DNA of 64,000 nt from Irpex lacteus. Lineage: Eukaryota; Basidiomycota; Agaricomycetes; Polyporales; Irpicaceae. The number at the start of each line of letters is the position of its first letter. Position 1 is the stretch's first letter. The translations under genes and the position numbers were made by a program. The notes beneath the pieces were generated by a model. It saw only the letters and a list, made by a program, of their open reading frames with translations, did not search any database and had not been told where the DNA came from. The stretch lies in assembly GCA_001986395.2 (NCBI GenBank), contig MQVO02000010.1:1161203-1225202 (forward strand), given 5' to 3'. Of this stretch, positions 34,401 through 45,707 are shown in pieces.

Positions 34401-34679
34401 TAAGCCACCGATCCTTATCTTGTTTTTTTCTTCTTTTTTTAGGATATGGAAGATGTCCCTATGGATAAAGACGCAGATCCGCGGTTCAAGGTTGGCAGAA
34501 ACCACATTCGTATTGAGGATCTAGACTTGCTCGGCCTGGAAAACGTATCCCAAGAGGTGTGGCAGGCACATCTGCGCCTTCGTCGCAGACTCGAAGAATT
34601 TCGAGGCACAGGCATTGCGATATCGAGCTCACCGGCACCCGCCGATCAGTCTGAGTCTGCCGTAATTGATACAACGTAG
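31403..34679 (+). CDS. A1: A-family N-terminal module with Zn2Cys6 cluster and PGYxPW region
   Basis: Twelve exons: 31403-31749, 31814-32486, 32542-32583, 32639-32695, 32756-32831, 32897-32931, 32994-33304, 33357-33524, 33606-33677, 33741-34155, 34233-34355, 34443-34679; 2556 bases, 851 residues. The A module covers about residues 1-410 (MPISLAANIYAELL, KHGHPMWFPEP, LVRGTMKTSSWIVGAF, NQCIFLSYYKIRHR, VDDLLDYILE). A fungal Zn2Cys6 DNA-binding cluster lies at about 509-537: CGHCKRRKARC then DGKFPCGPCIARGSQRTC, all six Cys present, spacing 2-6-5-2-8. Then a Ser/Pro-rich stretch, and a C-terminal region shared with A2 (ACGIHCTDALNF, WPGYSPWTLEIP, HIRIEDLDLLGLENVS). Without splicing, a TAG at 33019 would end one ORF 2 bases before an ATG at 33024; the 62-base intron 32932-32993 (GTCCGT donor) removes it. 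Exons 8-9 are the least certain. Likely a nuclear regulator, by inference. Confidence 0.75.
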
Positions 34680-36142
34680 AGAGCCAGAGTCGGGCATAGC
34701 ATGGGATTGAATGGGTATGTACTATAGGCTACAAGGTAGTCACGGAAGAGAAGCAGTGTCACTAGCGGAAGGCTTTCGGTCTCAAGCTCAACTATGTAGG
34801 ATTGTCAATTTGAAGCGCAAGTTACTGCTGACACAAGAGCGAGTGGTTCCGCGAGATCAACGTCCAGGGAGATGACAAAGTTGAGGCGTGAGATTCAATG
34901 GCATCGAATATACTGTTACTAATATATAGGTTACAATGGCGTAAAGAAACCGCTACATGAAAGTACAATATCAGCGAATAGTGGGAGTAATCTTTGACTC
35001 TGGGGTATGATGGTATCGTTGTTGAACGTTGAACGTTGAAGGCTGAGATGTTTGTTGATGTGTTTTGACGACAGCAGACGATGAGAAGGTTCGGAAATAT
35101 ACGCTGGACCACGACTCGGAGTGCCATACAGTAATGAATACTGGAGCCAAACTTGAAGTGGACTTGGCGACGAGTGAGGCGAGAACAAGGAATTATCCTC
35201 AGGAATACCGATGGGTGGATGATAAAAATACACGGATGGTCGGACGAGGATGATGACGATGATGATATGTAAGTAGTAGTAAAGTAAAACCCATGAAGTG
35301 ATCTCTTGCGAGTGTCGATGAACGAGGAAATGGGAAACGCGCGTGGAAAGCTTCCAACGCTAGAAACTTTTGGACGGAAAGTGAATAGGAAGAGGGAACA
35401 ATGCAGAGCGAGTGCAGTATAGGAGGGCTTCGATGTGAAGGGGCGGTGAGAGTCCAGGGATAACACAAAGTGCACAGTGCGAAGGATGAGAGGCAGGGAA
35501 TTTATGAAGAGAGTACTTGGAGGGACGCAAAGACGAATGCGATGAATAGCAAGAGCCACGGTCCAAACTTGAAGGAAACCAGAGGAATGGCAGTACTAGT
35601 GATGGTACTTGGAGGTAATCGCGTTGTCAGTTAGGAAACCGTGACAGGTACAACGCGTTCAGGGTGCTCTATCCTGAGCGGCGGTACCGTGACACTGAAT
35701 AGACGTCCCAGAAAACTCGTCAACTTTTCGAGGATCTTGGGTGGCGAGGATGACAGTCTAAAATAGTCTACGGCAGTTCTGCAAGATGTCTGTTTTCGCA
35801 TTGATGAATTGAACGAGTCGGCAACTTGACGAGCCATAGATGCGTAGAGCGAGGCTCAAGAGATCAGCGTCAGAGGACAGAGAGTCGACGGTGTAGGGGC
35901 CGTGTCGTATAACACTATGGTGTGGTAGACAGGCCAGGCAGCGGCTTGGAAGCTCATAGTATGGGGAGAGGACGACTTGGATCGACGATGAACCCACGAT
36001 AAAGCAGGCTAGGGCGTGCTTGGCGTCCGCGCCAGCGTTAGACTTGTGCCCATGTCCGCATCGCAGGTTATCGTCCGGCTTGGCCTTCATCTTCGTCGTT
36101 TGCCACGTTGATATACATGCACAGCGGGGGCCCAGATGACGT
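34680..36142. other. Intergenic, no gene supported
   Basis: About 1.4 kb. A 245-codon minus-strand frame (34822-35559) exists but has low-complexity Ser/His/Tyr composition and no family match that I recognise. Confidence 0.4.
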
Positions 36143-37134
36143 TCAGAGGTTGTACGCAGCGATACACCGCATGACGATCAAACTCGCCAACACCTCTACA
36201 CACCAAAAACTCATCAGCAATCTCTTTCACTACATTCACACCCCCCCCCCCCCTCACTCTCCTCAAGAGATCTCAACAAACATGAGAAACTCACCAACAA
36301 CGATCCCCCCAAACGCCTCACAAACAACAAGCACGTTCCCCGACGTTCCGTATGCGGGTTTGGAGGGGTGTTTGAGTGTGTAGTGGGCGATGGGCGTGGA
36401 TTGGGCGGTGAGGAGCTGGCATGGAGCATTAGTACTTGAACGCGTTTATCAGAGGGGAGGGATTAGAGGGTGATGAAGAGGGAGATGGAAGGAGAGTGGT
36501 GGGATGGGGAAGGAGAGGAAGAGGGTGAGGGAGAAGGAGAAGGGGCGATGGGAAGGGGAAGAGAAAGGAGGCGTATGCTTACAGTCCACTCGTGCCCCTC
36601 AACACCGCGATGTACCCAGCGATACTCCTCCCCATCCGACGCTCTAAACTTCCGTGAGAGAGACCTATGACAATATAAGTGACGTGCCGAAACCGCATTC
36701 ATGAGCTCCAAGCACATACAATACACGCGAACTAGCGTGCATACACTCACCCACTAAACAACGACGTCCTCCGCAACCAACTCCCCATCGGAAGACTCTC
36801 CTTCCTCGCCTTAGTAGCAAACGCAACACTCCCAAGACTCAACGCACCCCTTGAGCCGCCGAACTCGAGTGTGACGCTCGGTTCGGTGGTTTGGGCGTAG
36901 TTTGATAGGCGGCGCGTGTTTGGTGGTGGTGTGAGTGGGAGTGAGGGGAAGAGCGGCGCGGGGTGGAGGAGATCGTTATTGTGAGAGGTTGCTGGGATAT
37001 GGGAGAGGATGGGGTGAGGAGGAACAAGAGGAAGAGACGTGCAAGAACATCCGGTCATAGATATCATCATACTCAGTATCAGAGAGCTGACCAGTCCGGT
37101 CTTCAAGAAAATACGGTAACGCGCGGTTCAGCAT
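36143..37134 (-). pseudogene. DUF6593 protein, right copy, frameshifted in exon 1
   Basis: Exons 37134-36751, 36664-36583, 36415-36295, 36195-36143. Exons 2-4 have exactly the left copy's lengths (82, 121, 53) and code KFRASDGEEYRWVHRG and EVLASLIVMRC. Exon 1 is 17 bases shorter than the left copy, all lost from the Ser-rich linker, so the frame from the ancestral ATG (37134, MLNRALPYFLED) hits a stop and never joins the DUF6593 core. A shorter protein could start at an in-frame ATG pair (MMISMTG) in the core's frame. A TATAAATA box is kept at 37185-37192. Confidence 0.75.
36241..36253 (+). repeat. Poly-C run
   Basis: About a dozen C in a row in the third intron of the right DUF6593 copy; length may be unreliable. 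Confidence 0.7.
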
Positions 37135-37184
37135 ATCGACGGAGGGCAGGGAGGGAGTGGCATAGCAGCGAAGGGCAGTGGGGG

Positions 37185-37192
37185 TATTTATA
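37185..37192 (-). promoter_or_regulatory. TATA box of the right DUF6593 copy
   Basis: TATAAATA on the minus strand, 51 bases upstream of the ATG at 37134, matching the left copy's box. Confidence 0.6.
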
Positions 37193-38129
37193 GGATGACT
37201 GCTGCGAGATGCGAGTGAGAGAGGACCGCGCTGGTGTGAGATCGAAGGCCAGGGTCCTGAGCTTCTTTGACGACTGAATTGAATTAACGTCGAAGATCCC
37301 TCGCCCGATGACCGAATAGAGGTGATGAGAATGGCTTATTGGGGTGGGAGACGGTTCACGAGGGCCTTGCGTTATCGTGAGAACTGGGTGTATCGATAAG
37401 TTAGAACTGCGCTTGGGATTAGGATTACCTGGGACGTAGTGGTGGGACAGCGAGAAAAGACAGGACTGGACTGGACTGTATTGGTCTCCTGGTGAGACGC
37501 GTCCGGGACGAGGAGGCCGGAGTGGGACGCCCATCGAATAGGATTCGCGATGGGAAGTTCGAAGCTCGTTCGCGCTCCACACTGTCCGTACTGTCCGCTG
37601 AGAACACACGTCCCGCCGGCATCGTCGAGCTGTCCGCCACACATCAATGCATCAATGCGCCGCATTCGGGGTCGAGAGCCATGCATGTGCGCCATTGCGT
37701 CGATAGATGAACCTAAAACGCCGTTTTCTTTTCGTTAGCGCAGAACACTAGAAAGGGAGACGCACTTACCGACACGTCGACGAATGTGGGCACAAAGACC
37801 GAGAAGAGCGTTCGGGTCGAGATGTATGGATGTATGCTATGCTTTGACGCGACATCTCTTTCAATTTGACGCGTACGCCCATCCCTCAAGCACTCAAGAT
37901 CTCAAGCCTTCGCCACCGAGGCACATGAGAGTTCGTGTCTGTCAGAAGAGGATCAAGGACCCACTCGAGCGTCCAACTCTAACTCCCTAAGCCCAGAACA
38001 GTCAAGCGTCGCGGATAGAAGAATGCACCATTGAATCGGAACGCACTTGTGGGACCGCCTCAGCTCCTCGAGCTCGCTTGCACGCTGAGTTCATCTCTTC
38101 GAACCTTACATTGACCTAGACTGTTCTAA

Positions 38130-38179
38130 TCGTGTTTGTGCTCTCTTCGACTTTATTGAAGAAGTCGGAAAGAACACAA
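38130..38179. repeat. Palindromic repeat, copy 2
   Basis: Hairpin with arms GTTTGTGCTCTCTTCGACTT and its near complement around a short ATT loop. Confidence 0.65.
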
Positions 38180-39120
38180 ACTGGACGCAGCGGGTTTGTG
38201 ACTTCGAGACGACCGGTGGTGTACCTGCACGATTGCGACGACCTCGGGTCATCTCGCACATTTGACCCATCGTCCGTCGTCATCGTAAGACATCTACTGA
38301 TTGACCGGGACTGTGCAGGTAAGCAACGATACTGTAGTGATATGAGTACGATGTCGACGTTTGCCACCATGACCCACCTCGACGTTTCGCTCGGACGCTA
38401 GACTAGAACGGTCGCGCTCGGGCAGTGCTCGTTCAACAGTCTTCGTAAGCTCGCCAACAGACCAGTTCGATCGTTGAAACGTACCGATATCGTACACTGC
38501 CACTTCCTTAGCTCCAGACCTCCCCGTAATATGAATGACGACACACCTAGTGTAAGCTTTCACGCAATTACTCGGTACGACCATGCCCAACATTTGGGGT
38601 CCCTTCTCGTGGTGAACGTTAACTGAACCTTCATCTTCTCCGTCCCTAGAAAGCGAGACCTGTGACTTCGGACTTACACTTGTGAGACCGCCACAGTTCC
38701 TCAACTTGCATGCTGAGTTCATCTCTTCGAACCTTACATATTATTAGCCTAACCGTGTTCTCTTCGACGTCCTTCTTGGGTAGCGTCCGACGCAACACGG
38801 CGGCTCTATGACTTCGAGACGAGTGGTGGTGGTGTACATGCGCGATCGCGACGCCCTCAGGTCTTCTTGCACAATCTAGTCGTGATAGTGAGACGAGCGT
38901 CCAGCTCTAAACTCCCTTGCCAAGAACCGTGACAGTAAAACATAAGTCAGCATCGCGGGTAGAAGAATGCATCATTAGAATTGAATGCTCACCCATCAGG
39001 GTGTCCTGCGCAGCTGCTATCCGTTCAAAATAATAGGACCACCACAGTTCCTCGAGGCACGCCGAGCTCATCTCCTCGAACCTTCAAACCGTACGTATTA
39101 CTGGCGTAGACTTTTCAGAT

Positions 39121-39174
39121 CATGTTTGTGCTCTCTTCGACTTCCTCGAAGTAGTCGCTGAGAGCACAAACATG
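39121..39174. repeat. Palindromic repeat, copy 3
   Basis: Hairpin with arms CATGTTTGTGCTCTC and GAGAGCACAAACATG, inner part diverged from copy 2. Confidence 0.65.
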
Positions 39175-39965
39175 ACTCGGTGGTTCTTCGACTTCGAGAC
39201 GACCGGTGGCCAGTGGTGGACCTGCACGATCGCGATGACCTCGAGCTCGGGTCTTCTTCTTGCACATATTATCAGTCGTGACCGCGAATCACAAGACCGG
39301 TTGAGCACTGTGACTGGAATCAGACGGGACGGACGGCACTACGACGTCAACTTCTGCGACCATGACCGTCCTCGACGTTTCACGATGGCCCTCGATAAGA
39401 TATCAGCGTTGCGGCTCTCGACCTCCCTGCTATCGACAGGCCAGTATGATGATGACGACACACCTCCCGCGCAACTCCCTCCCACTCAATCATGATCACT
39501 CGGACCGAACGACGAAAAGGAACGACCTCACCAACATCTAGGGTCCCTTCCCTTCGGACCCTTCGAATTCTCAATTGCAGCATCCCACGTATCCCACTTC
39601 CCATACTTCAAATACTCAAACCATCGGGGGCCTTCTGTCTCTGGAAAGCGAGACCTGTGACTTCGGGTTTCGGCTGTCGTCCCGCGCTTCGAGTGTTCAA
39701 TGTTCTCAGCTGGTCTTCGCCATCGTGTCGATTGCAATTAATATTGAGGCCTTTGCAATTGAGTGATTGGCAGGATGGCGTGGTAGAGTGAGCCTGATAG
39801 AGTCGCGAGAGTGTGAAGTGTTTGGAGGTCGGGTGGCCGGTGCGTCACTTGAGAGTAGTCGTCTCGTCCGCAGAAGTCTCGTTCAGGAACTGGAATTGGA
39901 ATTATACAGGTACTTTTCGTGCAACGCAAGTGAGGCCAGCATGGACGCGTCGACACCCTTTGCGA

Positions 39966-40009
39966 CAAGTTCAAGTTCAAGTTCAAGTTCAAGTTCAAGT
40001 TCAAGTTGA
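39966..40009 (-). repeat. TTGAAC hexamer microsatellite, about 7 units
   Basis: Right-arm counterpart of the array at 15812-15872, shorter by about three units. Confidence 0.95.
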
Positions 40010-41084
40010 AAACGACAAGCCAAACGAAACAAATCAAAACAAACATTCTAATTGAGCGATCGGACCGAACTGCGAGGTTCTCACGCTTCCCCGCATCAAC
40101 TCTCCTTTCCCCACAGCGCTTCATGTGAGGAACGTTCTGTTGAGAACGGCTTCTCGTGCCTGCCCGCCCTGATGATCGTTTTGGAGGTGTGGCATAGATA
40201 CGTAAAAGCAAAGAATCAACATCCACATGTACAGTAATGATTGTGAATAATGATGAGCTACAGTTCGATCTGGACGTCTTGCAATTAGTGCATGGTTCGT
40301 CGCCACTCGGGTTTAAATACATAATGGACAAGCTAGAACACAGTCCATGTCTGACATGCGTATACGTACACAACAAAGGTCAGTAATATATGCAAGAGAC
40401 CCCCACGTGCACGCTGGATGCACTGCAAATAGGGACTTCCACCTCGTCTCTCAAGACTCACTGGCAGGCTCCGATGGTAAGTAACAGCTTGATGGTACTT
40501 TACATGCCTTGAGTGATCCCGCCAAGTACTTAATACTTACTCAAATCGTATGCCAGGGAGTGCAGTCCGCGGTCCGACAACCTGTACACCCGCCGTTCAC
40601 TCAACCTTTACAATGTTTGGACGACACATCTATCGACAGCCTGTCGAAGGAGCTCGAGCTGCGGTTCAAAGAGGGTGAATATCACAAGATCTGATTCGTC
40701 GAGACGAAGTTATGAGAATGAGGAGTATTCTCTGGAATACTTGTGAGATCACACTAAAAGACATCATCGAAGACCGTCTATGATATGGAAAGAGAAAGCG
40801 TCTTGCGCAGGTTCTGTTTCAGTTTACTTTCTTTGTCGGTACGCATGTTTGATTCGAATTTGACGAGATCTCCAATGGCGTACTTTGAATCATGATCAGA
40901 AGAGTATGGGGGCTCTCGGACTTGTGGGACGACGATGTGAGATTTTTGTAGGGTCGACGTTAACTGCTCAAGTTCGAGTTCGAGCGCAGCTCTACGGCAT
41001 AGTCACTAGCGATCTGACCAAGGAGCTCGGTGGATCTGAGTGGTGATAATGCAGCGCCGTCGTTCAAGTTCACAAACCCGCACT

Positions 41085-43787
41085 TCAGCTCAAGCTTTGA
41101 CGGCTAAGACATATATCTCTATGCCCCAACTTCCAATCTCTACACATCGAACACTGGCAGTAAGCACTCGGGCTTGCACATGATGCACCGCACACAACGA
41201 CTCACCTCATCTGACACCGTTCGCCGCAATAGAACACCGCCCAACATCCCCTACAAACCCTCCGAGTCTTATGCCACCGAGACTTCCGCCCATAGCACGG
41301 GCACTCCGTCAAGAAGCAGCCTTGAACACGCTCCGCCGGGGTGAGGTAGCGAACTAACAAGTCTCGTTCCCGTAAGTACCTATTCAGCCGGTACACAGTA
41401 CCTAGATCGTGCCAGAGTTTTGTGATTTCTTGCAAGTGATTGACGGACGTTTGGTCGCGTTTTTGTTCGGATGAATGTAGGGCGGAGCTGAGGTCTTCGA
41501 GGATCGACAACCAGTGTCCATGGAGGACACGACGAATGTCGGCAAAGGCTCGTGCGGCCTCTTCTTGAGTGTTGACCCACCGCCCGCCTCCGAATATCTT
41601 GAGCGCTGTGATGATGGCAACGATGGATTCTATGCGGATATCGTTGAGCACGGATAGCACATAGAGAGACGGAGTCATATGCAGAGCTCACCTCGCAAAA
41701 TGTCCTCCGTATCGGTAGTGTATGCGTACACGATGACGGACGCGACCTCGGCGAGGAAGTTGAACTCCTGGGGACCAAAGGTGACATATTTCATAACCGC
41801 CTCTTTGTTGATCTTGTATATGAATCTGAGGACATAACAATTTGAGAGCCAAGTCAATGAAAAAATATAGGCGCTCACTGGAAGCAGCTCAGAGTAGTGT
41901 TGCACACGGCTGGCTATGGCTGGCTATGGCTGGCTGATGATGGCTGAAGGCCCGTGATTGGCTGGCTGGCCGAGCCATCAATCGGCTGGTGATCGGCTAT
42001 GGCTGGCTGACGGCGTGACTTGGCTCAAGCCGTTTCCAGCCACTGGCTGGTGGGAGCTTTGCGCTTTGCACGCCCCTCAGCTCAGACAGGCCACATATTT
42101 CTACTGGAATAACATTGAAATAGTCTATACATGTGTCTAATACATGCTCGTGCTCTATCTAATGGGGAAATGCGAAATATATGCTTTTCTTCACGTTTTC
42201 GCCAAGGCGCCTAATACCGGCGTGTGACGTGATTTATTCCGTTAGCGCCTCCAGTCAGCCGCAATGGCGCTGTGAGCTGCGAGCACGAGTGACTGCACGA
42301 ATCTGCCTCGCTCACGCACAACAATGCTCTAAAATACTCCAGCATTGTTTTATGTGTGTTTAATAATCATATATAATAATTTTTGTGAAATTATAACTGC
42401 TCATGACGGTGCTAGAAATGTTCAGAGTCTGACAGTGTGTTGTCACGCAGCACGAAGTGGCTGGAGCCAGCTGAAGCCGGCTGGCAGTCACAGTCACACT
42501 CCAGCCACGCCGTTCCCAGCCATCAGCCAAATCCATGGCTATGGCGCGGCTGAAAATGGCGCGGCTCGGCCGGCTGACGGCTGATCAGCCAGCCGTGTGC
42601 AACACTAGCTCAGAGTCATGATAGATATCCTTCGATCGGCCAACGGGCCGCCACTCAAGTCCCCATGGCACCGATACCGTCGAGACATCCTAGCCAGTCT
42701 GTACAGCGCCTCCTTGATATAATCATCGTTTATGCGCGCCATTGAGAGAGAACCGTATAGCACGGCCAATACGATATTGAGTACGTCGTATAAACGAGAC
42801 GGCTCCAACATATCTTTGGCATCTTCTGACGGCAGTGCTTTAAACAAGGTTTCAAGTGGCGGGCCAGTAGCAGGAAGCGTGGCTTCATTAAGGAATTCGG
42901 CAATGTGATCCTTTCGAGAGTCGACCCGTTCTTCACAGATGCCCACGATGATGCGCGCAGAAACACGGGACTTGTACGTTTGTGGACTTGAGCGGCCCCA
43001 GAGTAGAAGCGCAATGTGAGCGGCATGTGAGGATAGAGAGGGGGCGGCGCCCTGTCTGTTGATAGGTGAGAAGTGGTCGAGATCGCATATACGTAGTCGA
43101 AGTTTGACTCTCTACTTACTGAAGTTGTCGGACCATCGCGAAGTGGCATTCCAACAGGTACGCGATGAGAGGGAATATGTCGCCGTTTGACCCTGCAAAA
43201 TTTTCTGCGAACATATAATGCCGCAGGGCGTTGTCACGGTCCCAGAGCATTTTCCATAGCAGTGAAAAGCGATCTATGCATCCTTCGCACGTGAAAGGCT
43301 CCGTTGGGCGTTGAACTTTACCACTATCTAGGATGATGATCTTGCTGATGCATCTCAACGTGTGGTATATTTTGAGCTGTAGCAGGTCCCAGAGTGACGA
43401 GCGCGACGACAGGAGTGTCAGAACATCTGAGCCCGTGCTAGAGAGTAGCGAGCAAGAACATACTGCGACCCAAGACTCCTCCCTTCCCGCACCTTGTGGA
43501 CCAGCGACCTTCTGTGTTCTTAGTTGTGCGTACCACCGGCGGTTTGTCACGATGTCCAGTAATGCGATGGGGAAGTGGGAAGAATGCAATTCCTTGGGCA
43601 GTTGAGAGGCGTCCTCTTCCCATGGGAACGAAAGTATGAAAGGCAGGTACCTAAGGTCGTCGGTTGAGAATAGCTCTAAAGCCTTCGATGCAGCCAGTTC
43701 AGGGCTTTCCTGGAATAGACGGGTATACTGAGGCCATGGCTTGCTGAAGTCATCTTCGTTCATACTCTCCTGCTGTGGGGCGTTCAT
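41085..43787 (-). pseudogene. MYND-finger protein, right copy, disrupted by a hAT-like element
   Basis: Paralog of the gene at 13320. Exons: 43787-43120, 43055 to 41879 (exon 2, containing the insertion 41895-42607 plus one 8-bp duplication), 41825-41692, 41629-41206, 41139-41085. The protein starts MNAPQQESMNEDDFSKPW; the MYND finger is kept (RRVCRGCWAVFYCGERCQ, DWKLGHRDIC). The element lies in coding sequence a few codons before the exon 2 donor, and the frame stops on entering it (IMTLS then TAG). Outside the insertion no other break was seen, so the disruption is probably recent. Confidence 0.9.
41895..42607. mobile_element. hAT-like MITE, 713 bp, GGCTGG-rich ends
   Basis: Perfect 21-bp terminal inverted repeats beginning TAGTGTTGCACACGG. 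The 8-bp duplication GCTCAGAG lies at 41887-41894 and 42608-42615. The ends are packed with GGCTGGCTATGG-type repeats; the middle is AT-rich and non-coding. It interrupts exon 2 of the right MYND copy; the intact left copy shows the empty site (CTCTGAGC once). Confidence 0.95.
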
Positions 43788-44466
43788 GGGAGCTCAAACC
43801 AATTACAACAACTTGAAATCACTGAAAACGCGTAGATTAAGCCTATAAGAACGCGTGGTCAAGCTGTTTCATCAGCACTGTTGCATGCCAATATGAATCA
43901 CTAGTTAAGAGTCACTTCAGCCCTCTCTGCTGAAGGAAGGCCTGAGTGTTACAGTTCGAGCTGTAAAGTTGTCAGCTTGACTTCAGGTCCAAGAACTTTA
44001 CTACTGTTGGGCTTTAGTTATGAATCTGAGAAAGATTGAACATGTTTATGAGAAATCTCAAGGGATACGTACGTGTTCTTGGTTGAAGATGTGGGAGAGC
44101 CAGGCTCCTATCCAACCTCCCTGGCGTCGTCAGTCTCAGACGTCGGGTTATGCTTAGTGTCAGTAGAGTTTACTTGATGTATCCTGGCCCTCGGATTGTT
44201 CCGCCAAATTCTAATTCCGATTGATGGATACACTGTAAATTCTAAACACCGCCCAACTTCAAACCCAGCTATCAAACTTTAACTCATTATCGACGACGCC
44301 AGGGAGGCTGGCAAACAACATGCGCGTCTTTATTGGTAAGCAATTCGCACGATGCGATTTTAGGCAGGAGTCACAAACTACCGCGATACGTCACAAACGG
44401 TCACAACACGCGCTCTAATAATTATGAACGCGACACGGCTGTGACGACGACCTCGACGACCTCCTT

Positions 44467-45665
44467 ATGGACCTCCGCACCGTGAACTCTGTGCTCGCTC
44501 TACTCAACGAAAACTCTATTGCTCAATTTCTTTATACCTTTCTGACCAACTCTCAGTATGATGGCACCCGTGCAAAGCAAGAATTCCTTACCCAGTGGCC
44601 GGCTCTTTTGGACCTCCTCGCCATCCATCCCCTTCTACAAACCAAGACCGAGAGCTTTGCCGTCGCTCTCGTCACTAGAAATCTCAAGACAGAGGTTGCT
44701 ACGATAGCTGAGAAGGAGAGTGGATGGCATTTTAGTGCGAAGAATGTTCATGTTGACCAGCTGGACAGCTTCACGATGGACGACATGGCGCGCAAAATTC
44801 ACGCCCGAGCTCCCACGTTATCGACGCTGGTAGCAGCTCTCCTCGACAGCGACCCAGAACGCACCGCACGCCAAGCACGCTTTTCCGAAGAAAAGGCACG
44901 TAGGGCTGAAGACCCAAATGCAGCCGTGGTCGACGTTGATTGGAGCGAAGAGGACGAATACTGGTGGGCTGCCGACTTGGACGCCGATAATGGGGATACA
45001 ACAGTGGATGGGGATAAGGAAGGCGTGAGCGAGGACTCTGAGGAGAGCGGGAGCGGTGACTTTAAGGCGGAGCGGTTGAAGAAAAGGAGACGGAGGGCGG
45101 AAGAGAGTAGGGTCAGGCTGTTGAGTATTGTGAGTGTACCGAAGAGCTTTGTAAATGTCTGTTCACTCATGGGTATTATTTGCAGAGACGAGTCATCATA
45201 ATATCTATTATCATGTTCAGCACCAACCAAAAATGCAACGCCCTTCCCGCCATCTTCGGGATTTTTTTACATTCAACTTCTACGCCCGAGCTCGTCGTTG
45301 AGGTGTTTGCCCATGCGGGACTATCTGTGTCCGTTTCGACCAACCACAACATGGTCAATTCCTTATCAAGGTCGTCGCTGGAGAAGCTACGGCGGCTAGC
45401 CGGGAGGAGATTGCTCGCTCTTGCATACGACAACTTCGACATGGCATTTAAAAGCTGGATGGCGACTATCGAAAACTCACAGGATTCACTCAAGCATGCG
45501 ACATCGGCGTTAGCCTTCGAACTTGAACACGAGGTGATCGCTGAGGACCTCGAGCATTGCACGCCTCTGTGGGCAACCAACCCGCTCAACCGATCCGTTC
45601 CTAAGGAGCAGCACCGACCGTCGATGCGGTACTTCAAAGCTTTAATCTCCTATTGCATTTCGTGA
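44467..45665 (+). pseudogene. DUF6589-type transposon protein, 5' part only
   Basis: Exon 1 44467-45129 (MDLRTVNSVLALLNEN), intron 45130-45185, exon 2 45186-45665. Motifs fit the N-terminal third of basidiomycete DUF6589 proteins: QFLYTFLTNSQYDGTRAKQE, ESGWHFSAKNVHVDQLDSF, then STNQKCNALPAIFGIFLHST and RLLALAYDNFDMAFKSW. A charged Asp/Glu then Lys/Arg stretch lies between. The frame ends with RYFKALISYCIS just before the RecQ remnant, far short of the family length. DUF6589 proteins have unknown activity but are dispersed and multi-copy. Here the gene lies wholly within TIR element E3. Confidence 0.75.
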
Positions 45666-45707
45666 GTTCAAAGCTGGAAGATGTCTGCTCATAAGTCCTG
45701 TACTTAC

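Larger units (their letters stand above)
37200..41084. other. Duplicated non-coding stretch, right arm
   Basis: Almost 3.9 kb with short ORFs only. It includes three diverged units starting with a GACCGCC..CAG..CCTC motif near 38052, 38687 and 39049, each followed by CATCTC(T/C)TCGAACCTT, plus two palindromes. Confidence 0.5.
36100..43800 (-). repeat. Right arm of the large inverted segmental duplication
   Basis: Reverse-orientation counterpart of 13300-19255. It is longer, partly because of the 713-bp hAT-like insertion (41895-42607) and expanded non-coding sequence at 38-39.5 kb. Limits are approximate. Confidence 0.85.

Noticed and set aside
33024..34679. Separate Zn2Cys6 gene starting at the ATG 33024
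   Set aside because: A phase-0 intron (32932-32993) joins it in frame to the A module, and A0 and A2 show the same arrangement. Kept as an alternative only.
34822..35559. 245-codon minus-strand ORF
   Set aside because: Low-complexity Ser/His/Tyr-rich translation, no domain, no homologous frame in the left arm, no supporting splice context.
45176..45637. 153-codon minus-strand ORF
   Set aside because: Antisense to the DUF6589 remnant, which has recognisable family motifs.
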